64,000 nt of DNA from Myxococcota bacterium. Lineage in GTDB: Bacteria > Myxococcota_A > UBA796 > JAFGLY01. This document shows positions 18,001-27,037 of this stretch, piece after piece. The stretch spans positions 103,797 through 167,796 of the forward strand of contig JAJRWT010000091.1 in assembly GCA_024276675.1 (NCBI GenBank), written 5' to 3'. The stretch's first letter is position 1, and each line of letters begins with the position of its first letter. The notes beneath the pieces were generated by a model that saw nothing but the letters and a program-made list of their open reading frames with translations, was not told the origin of the DNA and searched no databases. The position numbers were made by a program, and so were the translations under genes.

Positions 18001-19422
18001 ATGGGAAGAATGGATACCATCGTCAGGCCCGACACCTGGATGCCCAGGGGTGAAGCCCTCTGCCTCTCTACTAGGCCACCGATGGCTATTTGGCAGGGTA
18101 TACCGGGCGAAAGGGCAGAAGTACACATCTATCACGTGGGTCGAAATCGCCTGTTGGCCAGGTGGAACAGAGCAATAGATGGCAGGAATCCCAACCGGGT
18201 GGAGCCACCATGCAGCAGGTATTCCTCTTGTGGGGGATGTCCCTTGATGCATCTGAACCGCAGGGGGCAATACTCTGCTCGTCTTGACATGTTGAGAGAA
18301 GCCCTTGGAGTTTTGAAGCACAGACCACCTGTGGACAGGGTAGTGCCTTCACCAGATGGCCTTTCAGATTACAGGCATGTGGTCAAGCTGGCTGTTGGAT
18401 ACACGGACATTGGACGAATCCGCCTTGGGGCCTTCGGTAGAAACTCTCGGGACATAGTCCCGGTGCCGGACTGTCTTGCTGTCACCCCAACACTGCGTAG
18501 GGCCATGAAAGCGGTTTCGCACCACGTGATCCACATGCGTGTGATGCCTTATGATCACAATCAGCGGCGTGGCCTCATCCGTTATGTGGTGCTTCGTCAG
18601 AGCAGGGCCAGCGGGCAGCTTCTAGTGACATTGGTGGCGGTCAGGTGGTCTCGAATCCTTGAAGATCTGGCCCAGGAGATCTCTTTGTCTCTGCCAGAGG
18701 TAACCGGTGTTCATCTCCATGTGAACAACGGGCCGGGCAACGCCATTTTCAACGCCGATGGCACCGGAGTCGTGGGTACCCGAAAGCTGAACGGACAGAG
18801 TTGGTTGGAGGAAGAGGTCCTTGGAAACAGGTTGAGGTTGGGGCCCGGAGACTTCTTCCAGACCAACCCGGCGGTGGCTCATCTGCTCTATCGCGAGGTG
18901 GTTTCGAATCTACTTCGGGACAGACCCTTGCTGGACCTGTATTGCGGCATCGGTGGAATCGCGTTGGGGGGGATACGCAAGACAGGCTGGGCCATGGGTG
19001 TCGAACTGAACAGCTCGGCAGTCGACAGAGCCAGGGAATCTGCCTCGATCAACAGGTTGCCAGCAGAATTCACCAGTGGTCTGGTGCAAGACGAATTGCC
19101 TGAGATAGGCAAGAGGATTACCGGAGTCCAACCCAACGTCGTGGTAAACCCTGCTCGCCGTGGACTGGAAGAAGGCGTCGTGGATCGTATTCTGGAGGTA
19201 AACCCCGCGCGAGTCATCTACGTTTCATGCAATCCCAGGACCATGGCCATGGATCTGGCCCGGTTTGAAGACAGCGGGTACTTGGTGAAGAAGCTCGTCC
19301 CCTTCGACATGTTCCCAAACACTTCCCACATGGAATTGGTGGCCGTCATGGATGGAAAGAACGTAGAAACCACTAGCAGGGCAGGTAGGAAGCGCGGCCC
19401 CCGACGGCGCATGGTTCGATGA
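18001..19422 (+). CDS. 23S rRNA (uracil-5)-methyltransferase, RlmD/RumA family
   Basis: These SAM-dependent enzymes methylate C5 of uridine in rRNA or tRNA. The protein has a Cys-rich 4Fe-4S motif CSRYSSCGGC (about residues 73-82), the SAM-binding motif DLYCGIGGIAL and the NPARRGL motif. The catalytic cysteine lies in YVSCNPRTMAMDL, and the terminal motif is FDMFPNTSHME. Start ATG 18001 (473 aa) has GAGG 6 nt upstream; a TTG at 17977 is less likely. A TRAM domain is not obvious at the N-terminus. Which RNA and position it modifies cannot be decided from the sequence. Confidence 0.88.
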   Translation: MGRMDTIVRPDTWMPRGEALCLSTRPPMAIWQGIPGERAEVHIYHVGRNRLLARWNRAIDGRNPNRVEPPCSRYSSCGGCPLMHLNRRGQYSARLDMLREALGVLKHRPPVDRVVPSPDGLSDYRHVVKLAVGYTDIGRIRLGAFGRNSRDIVPVPDCLAVTPTLRRAMKAVSHHVIHMRVMPYDHNQRRGLIRYVVLRQSRASGQLLVTLVAVRWSRILEDLAQEISLSLPEVTGVHLHVNNGPGNAIFNADGTGVVGTRKLNGQSWLEEEVLGNRLRLGPGDFFQTNPAVAHLLYREVVSNLLRDRPLLDLYCGIGGIALGGIRKTGWAMGVELNSSAVDRARESASINRLPAEFTSGLVQDELPEIGKRITGVQPNVVVNPARRGLEEGVVDRILEVNPARVIYVSCNPRTMAMDLARFEDSGYLVKKLVPFDMFPNTSHMELVAVMDGKNVETTSRAGRKRGPRRRMVR

Positions 19423-19433
19423 TGAAGCATAGC

Positions 19434-19829
19434 TCAGGGAGGCATCTGGCTGGAAACGGCGTTCTGGCCGTGTGAAGGCTCGAGTTTGCTGGCCAGGGCC
19501 ATGAGCAGGGCCATGGCAAGCTCGCGGTCGTCCAGATCCAGGTCGAGCCTTCCCGCCATATAGGCTCTTCTGAGTTTCTTGAGGAAGGCACGGCGTTTTT
19601 CGGGATCCTTCGGTGCCTTCTGGGCTGTCAGCAGAATCTGTTCCATTGCCCTCTGCTCGCTTCCTGGGTTGCTCGGCTCATGAAGTGGAGTTCCCGTCTG
19701 AGTTTCAAGAACATGGTTGGCATGGGCCGCCATGGAATCTGTGGATGCTGTCGGTGATGGCTGATCTATTTTTCGGTTTGCTTCAACCTGGTCTTTAGCC
19801 TGTTTACGCCCTGTGACCGTATCTGGCAT
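19434..19829 (-). CDS. Small FlgM-like protein (putative anti-sigma factor)
   Basis: The 131-aa protein is disordered-looking and rich in Pro/Ser/Thr/Gln in its first half. A helical C-terminal part, LKKLRRAYMAGRLDLDLDDRELAMALL, resembles the FlgM sigma-28-binding segment (helix, then a G-(R/T)-Y/L-x-V/L-D patch, then helix). It overlaps the 3' end of the FliA/WhiG-type sigma gene by 64 nt on the same strand. If ATG 19829 is the true start, the two are coupled; ATG 19733 would avoid the overlap. The FlgM role is inference from this similarity and position. Confidence 0.5.
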   Translation of the reverse strand: MPDTVTGRKQAKDQVEANRKIDQPSPTASTDSMAAHANHVLETQTGTPLHEPSNPGSEQRAMEQILLTAQKAPKDPEKRRAFLKKLRRAYMAGRLDLDLDDRELAMALLMALASKLEPSHGQNAVSSQMPP

Positions 19830-20506
19830 ACGCGACTTTCTGATACCCCAAGTACCTGGCCGATTTCTTTGAGTGTCAGCCCATTTAGATAATACAGGGA
19901 AAGGGTTGTTCGTTCTTTTCTGGGGAGATGTTTGATGGCGTCTACGACGGCTTGCCTGGTTTCCTTCTGGACCCAGATCTCGTCGAAATCGGATTCATCG
20001 GTGGATATGGTGTCAATCAGGGTCAAATCGCCCTGAGAGTCTATTGGTGAGTCCAGGGAAACCATCTTGTGGATTCTGGCATCGGAGCAGAGTTTGTCAA
20101 ACGATTGCGGCGAAAGTTCCATTGCTTTCGACATCTCGTGGCGGGTTGGTTCCCTGTTCAGGGCCATCCTGAGTTTCATATAGGTGCTATCGATGGAACT
20201 GGCCTTTTTCCGGACGCTTCTGGGGGTCCAGTCGGCAGAGCGAAAGGCGTCCATTATCTGCCCGCGTATGCGAATCTCCGCGTACGCCTTGAAAGGAACG
20301 CCCAATTTCGGGTTGAAGCGATCCACAGCGTCGATGAGACCGATGGCGCCGATGTTTGTGCACTCTTCCACATCGAAGCTGGAAGGAAGACTTCGTAACA
20401 TTCGTTGGGCAATCTTCCTGACCAGTGGGTAATATTCCAGGATCGTGGCTGTCCTGGGATCTTGTGGGGTTGCGGAATTGGCGGGATTGGCTGTCTTTTC
20501 GGCCAT
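19766..20506 (-). CDS. RNA polymerase sigma factor, FliA/WhiG (sigma-28) family
   Basis: The 246-aa factor has regions 2 to 4. Region 2 includes YYPLVRKIAQRM and FKAYAEIRIRGQIMDAFRSADW, and the RGQIMDxxRxxDWxPRSVR motif is diagnostic for FliA/WhiG. Region 4 has LSLYYLNGLTLKEIG and VSESRVCQIRSQ. In flagellated bacteria FliA drives late flagellar genes, and in Streptomyces WhiG drives sporulation. No flagellar gene is present here, so the regulon is unknown. A FlgM-like gene overlaps its end. The next gene is divergent, 148 nt away. Confidence 0.92.
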   Translation of the reverse strand: MAEKTANPANSATPQDPRTATILEYYPLVRKIAQRMLRSLPSSFDVEECTNIGAIGLIDAVDRFNPKLGVPFKAYAEIRIRGQIMDAFRSADWTPRSVRKKASSIDSTYMKLRMALNREPTRHEMSKAMELSPQSFDKLCSDARIHKMVSLDSPIDSQGDLTLIDTISTDESDFDEIWVQKETRQAVVDAIKHLPRKERTTLSLYYLNGLTLKEIGQVLGVSESRVCQIRSQGVNRLKTRLKQTEK

Positions 20507-20654
20507 CGGTGTTGCTCGTTGTTGTCTCTGTAGTATTTCCGGATATGGAACGTCGATTCAATGGTGTCGTGGCTCAGTGGTCAATGGGACATCCGCCAGG
20601 GTAGCTGCTGGCAGGTCGTGCTTCCACCTTTTCTGTACAGGGGGCCAGCATCTG

Positions 20655-23033
20655 GTGAAAGAGAAACATGAGACTCCGTTTGGATTACTGGCTCATTGGG
20701 TGATCGGGCACGCCCGTTTGACCGCCGTGATGGTGGTTGTTCTGACCGCGGCCAGTCTGTTTGCCTGCATGAACCTGAAGGTAGAAAGTGACATCGTAAA
20801 GCTGTTGCCGGCCAACGAGCCATCTACCATCGCTCTGAAGGAGCTGACGTCTGAAGGTGCTGGAGTTACCACGATCCTGACTATAACCATAGGAGGAGCA
20901 TCGGCGGAAGTTCGTAGCGCCTATCTTGATGAGCTTTCCACCAGGCTTGAAGCTCTTCCGGCGATTCGCTACACCTTCCACAAGATGGAGCCCGCCCTTG
21001 CCTGGAGGATCGGGCTGATGCAACTGGAGCCATCGGAGTTGGCCGAAATACGCGACCGTCTCAAGGGAGCGGTGGCATTGGGACCCGCTGTAAGGAATCC
21101 CTTCGTGGCCCAACGATTGCTTTCTTTGGGACCACTCACCGAAAAACTGAGAAGCGCCGCCAGCAAGGCACGCTTGGCTCTTTCGGACGACATGAGTCAG
21201 CTCATCGTCAGACCTACCGGGCAGCCAACCGACATCCCCCATGCAAAGGCGCTCATGGACGATGTGTACAAGATTCTGGACGAGACGGATCCCGAATCAC
21301 GGGGCCTGAAGGTGCTCTGGGTGGGAGGTGCTTTTCGGCACAACGTCGAGGACTACCAGGGAATCGTGCAAGACATCGCGAGGACCAGCCTGGCTGCAAT
21401 CTTGTTGGTTTTTCTGGTGATAGCTCTGGCTTTCAGGGACCCCAGGGCAATTCTGCTGGTTCTTCTGCCGCTGCTGCTGGGCAATATCTGGACCCTGGGC
21501 TTCGCGTCCGTGGCAGTGGGTTCCCTCAACTCCTTCACGTCCTATATCTTCGCCGTGCTCATTGGTATGGGTATTGCTTTCAGTATTCACCTCTACAGCC
21601 GCTATCGGGAGGAGAGGGCTGGCGGCGGTTCACTGGAGAAGGCTGTGGTGCGTGCCTGGGACAAGGCAGGCGTGCCGTGTTTTGCCGCGGCCTTGACATC
21701 CGCATGTGGTTTCATGGCACTCTTTCTGGCCAGATTTCGCGGATTCCAACAGCTTGGGCTGCTCCTTGGCGTTGGCGTCATGGTATGCTTGGTCTCGGTC
21801 CTGGTGGTTCTTCCTGTACTCATCATGTGGCGAGAAAGAGCCACATCACCAATACCGCTCAAGGTCAGGAAAAAGACTCCCCACAGACCACCCACCTATC
21901 GTCTAGCACCCCTTGGATTGTTGCTGGGGCTGCTGGTGACTCTTGTCGCCGCTTTTCAACTGGGGAGGGTCGGTTTCCAGTACGACCTGTCCGAGCTGCG
22001 CCGAGATGGGCTTGCCTATGACGATCTCAACGATACCGAGCGTTCTCTTGCTCGGGAGAGCTATTCTCCGCTTGTGGCCACCTATCCAACTCAGGAAGCC
22101 CTTCGCTCCGCCTATGAGCGTGTCGTCCAAGACATCGACAGTGGCGACCTTGCCGAGATCGAGCGAGCATTGTCCGTTTTTACCGTGATTCCTCCGGATC
22201 AGGAAGAGAGGATAGCGGTCTTGGAAGAGATCGCCGAGTTGACCAGGAACGAAAACTTCAAGTATCTGCCAGGGCCCGTCCAGGAAAACCTGTCCAGCCT
22301 CGCTGATGGCCCCATCAAACCTTTGACGCCGGATGATCTGCCAGAGAAGCTCAAGGATCTTCTCGGTGGTACCGAGGGAAAGCACCGAATGCTTCTCCTG
22401 CCCTCCGGCAATATGTGGGATCTCCGCCAGACGGCCCACCTGAACGAAGTCGTGCAAGAGCGCTTCAAGGGCGTTTCCGTGGCAGGCCAGTATCTTTGCC
22501 TGGGCTCTCTGTACAACGTCATACGGGAAGATGCCCCAAAGGTGGTGGGTCTGGCATTCCTGTTGGTGGGATTGGTGACCCTGTTCGACCTCAAGACCAT
22601 CGGCAGGGGCTTTGGGGCCATGGGAGTGCTTGTGGCCGGGATGTTCTGGGCCGGGGGCGCCCTTGGCGTGATGGGGATCGACCTTTCAATAATAAACATC
22701 GTTGGGATACCCATACTGCTGGGCATTGGTGTAGACGTGATCATCCACCTCTTGCACCGCCTGGCTGAAGAGGGCCCTGGCCGGATTCTTCATTCCCTGG
22801 CAACCACGGGTTGGGCTGCTGCGCTTTCCACAGCCACCACCGTCCTGTCCTTCGCCGCACTTGCGCTTGCCAGCTCCCGGGGCGTTCGTTCGCTGGGGCT
22901 TCTCGTGGTGGTGGGGCTGACAGCCATCACGGTGGCGGCCTTCTTGTTGCTGCCCCTGGGCTGGGCCACCGCCTGGAAGGTGACCGGAGATTTGAACAAT
23001 CACGGCAACAATGGCAGAAACGATCTACGGTGA
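20655..23033 (+). CDS. RND/MMPL-superfamily membrane transporter
   Basis: From a GTG at 20655 the product is 792 aa. It has the duplicated RND topology: one N-terminal helix, a periplasmic loop (about 40-230), five helices (about 240-410), one more helix, a second loop (about 435-600) and five helices. Typical family segments are SYIFAVLIGMGIAFSIHLYSRYREE and its repeat GIDLSIINIVGIPILLGIGVDVIIHLLHR. Such proteins export lipids, hopanoids or lipoprotein-linked substrates using the proton gradient. No periplasmic adaptor or outer-membrane channel is adjacent, which favours an HpnN/MMPL-like lipid transporter (inference). The start is uncertain. Confidence 0.85.
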   Translation: MKEKHETPFGLLAHWVIGHARLTAVMVVVLTAASLFACMNLKVESDIVKLLPANEPSTIALKELTSEGAGVTTILTITIGGASAEVRSAYLDELSTRLEALPAIRYTFHKMEPALAWRIGLMQLEPSELAEIRDRLKGAVALGPAVRNPFVAQRLLSLGPLTEKLRSAASKARLALSDDMSQLIVRPTGQPTDIPHAKALMDDVYKILDETDPESRGLKVLWVGGAFRHNVEDYQGIVQDIARTSLAAILLVFLVIALAFRDPRAILLVLLPLLLGNIWTLGFASVAVGSLNSFTSYIFAVLIGMGIAFSIHLYSRYREERAGGGSLEKAVVRAWDKAGVPCFAAALTSACGFMALFLARFRGFQQLGLLLGVGVMVCLVSVLVVLPVLIMWRERATSPIPLKVRKKTPHRPPTYRLAPLGLLLGLLVTLVAAFQLGRVGFQYDLSELRRDGLAYDDLNDTERSLARESYSPLVATYPTQEALRSAYERVVQDIDSGDLAEIERALSVFTVIPPDQEERIAVLEEIAELTRNENFKYLPGPVQENLSSLADGPIKPLTPDDLPEKLKDLLGGTEGKHRMLLLPSGNMWDLRQTAHLNEVVQERFKGVSVAGQYLCLGSLYNVIREDAPKVVGLAFLLVGLVTLFDLKTIGRGFGAMGVLVAGMFWAGGALGVMGIDLSIINIVGIPILLGIGVDVIIHLLHRLAEEGPGRILHSLATTGWAAALSTATTVLSFAALALASSRGVRSLGLLVVVGLTAITVAAFLLLPLGWATAWKVTGDLNNHGNNGRNDLR

Positions 23034-23061
23034 GCAGACCTGAAGCATCGACCTGGGAACT

Positions 23062-24213
23062 CTAGAGCGTTCCGCTGTAGTACTGGGTCACCGCCACCTG
23101 GCCGTCGCTGAGGGTTTCCTGTATTTCGCAGTATTGCCATCCGCACAAAGTATAGGGGTACATGAGGTTTGTGCCCAGGTTGGCATCGCAGGTGTTCATA
23201 TCCGAGCACTCCATCGTGTCGTCGATGGCGTCCCATGCCTTGTAGTTGGATTCGACGGGGTGGAAGAGACCGAGATAATGCCCCACCTCGTGGGCCATGC
23301 TCTCGCCGAAGATGCGTAGTTCGTCATCATCGAAGGCCCCGTCCTGCCCAGCGTGGGCCAGCCAGGAGAGGACGACCGCCGAGCGGTCGCTGGCCAGCAG
23401 GGGCCCGGGGATGCCGCCCGCGACTCCGTAGGTGTGTATGTCGCCATCGATCTCTTCGCCTATGAAGACCGTGACCTGGGTTCCGTCCGTCTTGGCTGTT
23501 TCTTGCGTGTACTCGGGACTGTTGAAGCCCGGTGACGTGAGATCAGCATCCAGGTCGCTGGTGGCATATTCTTCTTCCAGTGTAAGGCCGTAAAGGGCCC
23601 ATATGTCTCGCCAACCTTCCACAGCCAGTTCCACGGCGTTCACAACGGTGGAGTCGCTGTCCAGGCCTCCGGTGTAGACAATCCTCGCATGCACGGTGCC
23701 GTTGTCAGGGTCTGTGTCCTTCCTGGTCTGGACGGTTACGTTCATGTCGATGTCGATGTATTCACCCCTGTTGTTGAGCCCCGCCATCACGACCTGCCAG
23801 GTGCCCTCTTCCAGGGGTCCGTCTTCTTCACGGATAGGCCAGTTGAAGACGTTTTCATCGTAGTAGAAGAAGAACGCTTCCGTGAGTGAATTCTGGCTGT
23901 AATACCAGTCTTCCCAGTGAAGGACCCTTTCCCCCGAGGGAGCGTAGAGATCCTCCAGGGCCGGGTATCCTTCTTCGCTTGAACACGTCACCAGGAAGGA
24001 GGCGATGTCGCCGGAAACCTCTACCGGAATGGAGATGAGTGCATTGGTCGTGGACATGACCGAACTCTGCGTGTCCAGATTGGAGTCACCATCCGAAGTC
24101 CCTGTAGAGTTGGTGTAGAGTTCAGCGGTATCAGATGAATAGACCCCGTCCAAGGCATCGGTTTCCCCTGAGTTACAGGCCACGAGGAACAAGAAAACGA
24201 GTGTACAGGACAT
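23062..24213 (-). CDS. Secreted lipoprotein metalloprotease, M43 (pappalysin)-like
   Basis: The 383-aa product starts at ATG 24213 with GGGAG 9 nt upstream. It has a short signal peptide ending in the lipobox LVAC (Cys13). The zinc site MAHEVGHYLGLFH fits the metzincin HExxHxxGxxH pattern, followed by a Cys-rich stretch with NLMYPYT, where the Met matches the metzincin Met-turn. This is the layout of the M43B pappalysin-like family. The N-terminal half (about 20-220) is a beta-rich accessory region without a clear family. It is probably an outer-membrane or surface protease. Confidence 0.82.
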   Translation of the reverse strand: MSCTLVFLFLVACNSGETDALDGVYSSDTAELYTNSTGTSDGDSNLDTQSSVMSTTNALISIPVEVSGDIASFLVTCSSEEGYPALEDLYAPSGERVLHWEDWYYSQNSLTEAFFFYYDENVFNWPIREEDGPLEEGTWQVVMAGLNNRGEYIDIDMNVTVQTRKDTDPDNGTVHARIVYTGGLDSDSTVVNAVELAVEGWRDIWALYGLTLEEEYATSDLDADLTSPGFNSPEYTQETAKTDGTQVTVFIGEEIDGDIHTYGVAGGIPGPLLASDRSAVVLSWLAHAGQDGAFDDDELRIFGESMAHEVGHYLGLFHPVESNYKAWDAIDDTMECSDMNTCDANLGTNLMYPYTLCGWQYCEIQETLSDGQVAVTQYYSGTL

Positions 24214-24543
24214 GAGCAGGTTCTCCCGAGGAGTTGGACCTGGAAGGTTTTCCTGGAGGATGTCTGGTAATAAACCGTCGAGCGGCTTGGTGCCCCTTCT
24301 GCGAGGGAGTTCTTTCCACATGAGTCCATGCTGAATTTACTGCTTTTTTGTTACCCTTAAAGATTGTATCCGGAAAAGGCAGGTCCAGCAGGATTGGGTC
24401 GCTCCCCCTCGATACGCCTTTTGAGGACGGGAACCATGTACAGTTCCTTGCTTTTGGGACAGTCTGCGTCCTTGGGGGAGGCATGCAGAAATGGAAGCAG
24501 GCCGGGCACCTGGATCGCGTTATTGTGCAAGAGGAGATTGGGT

Positions 24544-26913
24544 ATGGAGCCTGGCTACAGAATAATCGACCTGGTGGGCACTGGAATCCGTTCCAAGGTG
24601 TACAAGGGTATCTACACGGGGCAAGCGGATTTCTCCAGGGTCGTTGCGCTCAAGATTCCGCGAACGGATTCAAGGCATCGGGATGCCCTGCGCGATGACC
24701 TGTTGGAAGAGGCCAGGTTGTTGGCACACATGGACCACCCCGGGACGGTGAGGGTGGAGCGGACGATTCGAGTGGATGGGCAATGGGCCGTGGTGATGGA
24801 ATACGTCGAGGGGGTGCTCCTGGCTCGAATCATCGAAAAGGGGCCCATCCCAACCGTGCCTGCTCTTCATATCACCGAACACCTGGCTATTCTGCTCAAC
24901 GATGTGCACAGGTTGAGTACAGCGCAGGGGCTGGCCATCTACGGAGACATTGGAATAAGGTCATCCAACGTGGCGGTTTCTCGCCACGGAACCATCAAGC
25001 TCATGGGAATCGAATGCCGAAGTACGGCCACCATGAATCGGAAAGGCAGCAACGGGCGAGGTGGCGACAACTTCACTGCTCCCGAGGTCTGCTCGGGTAG
25101 CAGACCCTTACCGGCTTCAGATATTTTTTCCCTGGGGCAACTCCTCTATACCATGCTGTTGGGCAGGTCCTTTTCCTCGGCGGGAATACCTGAAGGTGAC
25201 TACAATCTGCTCTTGGACGAGGCTCTGAACGCCCTGCTCAACATCCGGGGGGGCGTAGATCAGGAACTGCTCGTCATGCTCATAGGAATGCTCTCCTGGG
25301 ATCCGGCCAACCGTCCAGGCGCCCTGAAGGTGGCGACGAATTGTGCCGCTCTTGCCAAGGCATCTCCCACGGGTATCTTCCGGCCGTGGGTAGCACACGT
25401 GGTTCTACCTTTGATCGATTCCAGCGATTCGACTGAACATGACGCCCTCATAGGCAGGGTATTCCCCGAACTGGGCGAATATTCCTCCCAGCCGTCTGGA
25501 CAGAGCAGGAGCGGTCACGCAACCGAGATCATAGAACAAACAGGCGTGTTCGAGCCAACCGAACAACTGGACAGTCCAAGGCCCGACAACCAGGCTTCTC
25601 CTGCCCGGACATCGCCCCCCGGCGCGGCATCCACCATTTTTCCCACGAGCTTTGAAGCCCTCGCTGATTTGTCACCGCCAGACCGTTCCGGCGCGGAACT
25701 CTCCTCGCCTCCCAAGCTGGCGCAGCCGCCTTCGATATCGACTCAGCAGCCAGTTCCCGCTCTCGCTCCATCCCATCAGCACACAGACAGAGCCGTTCCC
25801 ACGCTCGACGAAAGCATGGGTGACCAGGAGCAACTCTACTCCAGGGTGGCCGATTCGGAAGCGGATCTGCTGGATTCCGACGACCGAACGACCATTTCGA
25901 TGCGGCAGCCTCTGGGCTCGGCTGGTGAAGACGAGGTCACGGCCATGCCCCTGCAAGACGGGTTGCAGCAAGATCTCATCGAAACCCAGATCATGACCCG
26001 TCCCGATGTGCAATCCCTTGCGCTGGACAAGACAGCCATCCTGAAAAGTCCTGGGCAGCCGGATTCCCGGCCTTGGGACGATTCCGGAGAGCAGCTTGAA
26101 ACCACCAACGATCCCACGTCCAGGGTTCCCCAGTGGCTGGACTACTTCGACGACCTCACCACCAAAAATGTCTCCGGGACGGAGATCTCCCCTGCGGGAA
26201 CCGGGGCACTCCATTCGCCAGAATCCCAGGACTCCACGAAAACAGAGGTACCCGGTACCTCAGGAGACTCCGCCTCCGAATTTGAATCGACCCATGCCCG
26301 GGACCTCCCGGCAAATAGTGGCTCCACGCTGCCCCTGGTGGAGGATTCCGAACCTCTTTCCAGCAATCCAGCAACGGAATCAAATCCTGTCCTGTCGGAA
26401 TCGACCCTCCCTCTGCCATCCGAACGAGACATCCCCCTGGCAGGCAAGCGGACCAGCAGTGGTGAGATAGGCTTTGACTCTTGGTCCTCGTCAGGAGAAT
26501 CAGGAGAACCAGTCCATTCTTCAGCCATGAAAACCGTGCCGCTGCCGTCACAGCCCATTTCCGACAACCTGGCGGGAGAAGCCACCTTCGTCAGCACCAC
26601 CATTTCGGCCGATGGCAGTGGAACCTCGGTCCTACGCGACGGGACTGGGAACACGGTGCCACTGCCTGGCGACGGCGCAGAACCTACGCTGCCTCTCCCG
26701 GTGGACCCGGGCGAAGGCACGGTCACCGCGTTGGACATCAACAACACCCGGGATTCCGGGGAACCCGAATCCCGCTCGGCACCCCTTGCTGCCAATCTTT
26801 CGGGAAACGGCACCAGGAAGCTGTTGATCATTTTGTTCATACTGGCAGGAACAGGTTTTCTGGGTTTGTCGCTGCTGGGTTTCCTTTCATGGTTCCTGTT
26901 TCATGGAAGTTGA
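24544..26913 (+). CDS. Membrane-anchored Ser/Thr protein kinase homologue, probable pseudokinase
   Basis: The 789-aa product starts at ATG 24544 with GAGGAG 7 nt upstream. Residues 1-300 are an Hanks-type kinase fold: the VALKIP lysine (Lys37) and an APE-like TAPE (178-181) are kept. The catalytic loop, however, is IYGDIGIRSSN (132-142), with two extra residues between Asp and Asn. The DFG motif is replaced by G-I-E at 155-157. Losing the metal-binding Asp predicts no or poor phosphotransfer. A long Ser/Pro/Thr/Glu-rich disordered linker (about 320-755) leads to one C-terminal transmembrane helix (LLIILFILAGTGFLGLSLLG). It may be a scaffold or sensor; Tricorn follows 124 nt downstream. Confidence 0.78.
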   Translation: MEPGYRIIDLVGTGIRSKVYKGIYTGQADFSRVVALKIPRTDSRHRDALRDDLLEEARLLAHMDHPGTVRVERTIRVDGQWAVVMEYVEGVLLARIIEKGPIPTVPALHITEHLAILLNDVHRLSTAQGLAIYGDIGIRSSNVAVSRHGTIKLMGIECRSTATMNRKGSNGRGGDNFTAPEVCSGSRPLPASDIFSLGQLLYTMLLGRSFSSAGIPEGDYNLLLDEALNALLNIRGGVDQELLVMLIGMLSWDPANRPGALKVATNCAALAKASPTGIFRPWVAHVVLPLIDSSDSTEHDALIGRVFPELGEYSSQPSGQSRSGHATEIIEQTGVFEPTEQLDSPRPDNQASPARTSPPGAASTIFPTSFEALADLSPPDRSGAELSSPPKLAQPPSISTQQPVPALAPSHQHTDRAVPTLDESMGDQEQLYSRVADSEADLLDSDDRTTISMRQPLGSAGEDEVTAMPLQDGLQQDLIETQIMTRPDVQSLALDKTAILKSPGQPDSRPWDDSGEQLETTNDPTSRVPQWLDYFDDLTTKNVSGTEISPAGTGALHSPESQDSTKTEVPGTSGDSASEFESTHARDLPANSGSTLPLVEDSEPLSSNPATESNPVLSESTLPLPSERDIPLAGKRTSSGEIGFDSWSSSGESGEPVHSSAMKTVPLPSQPISDNLAGEATFVSTTISADGSGTSVLRDGTGNTVPLPGDGAEPTLPLPVDPGEGTVTALDINNTRDSGEPESRSAPLAANLSGNGTRKLLIILFILAGTGFLGLSLLGFLSWFLFHGS

Positions 26914-26915
26914 GC

Positions 26916-26937
26916 GGTTCCCAAGAAAAAGGGAACC
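26916..26937 (+). terminator. stem-loop between the pseudokinase and Tricorn genes
   Basis: A perfect 7-bp stem, GGTTCCC/GGGAACC, encloses an 8-nt A-rich loop starting 2 nt after the pseudokinase stop codon. There is no U-tract, so it may attenuate or stabilise the transcript rather than terminate it. Confidence 0.35.
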
Positions 26938-27037
26938 ACCCAGCAACATGAGCACGGAAACGGGATCTGGGCCAGGCACCTTCTCAACATGGGGTTACTT
27001 CCCCTGTGAAGAGCACCTCGCAGGTCAGGAGGCATTC

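Noticed and set aside
23062..24321. Start of the metalloprotease gene at 24321
   Set aside because: The downstream ATG 24213 has a ribosome binding site and begins directly at a lipoprotein signal peptide.
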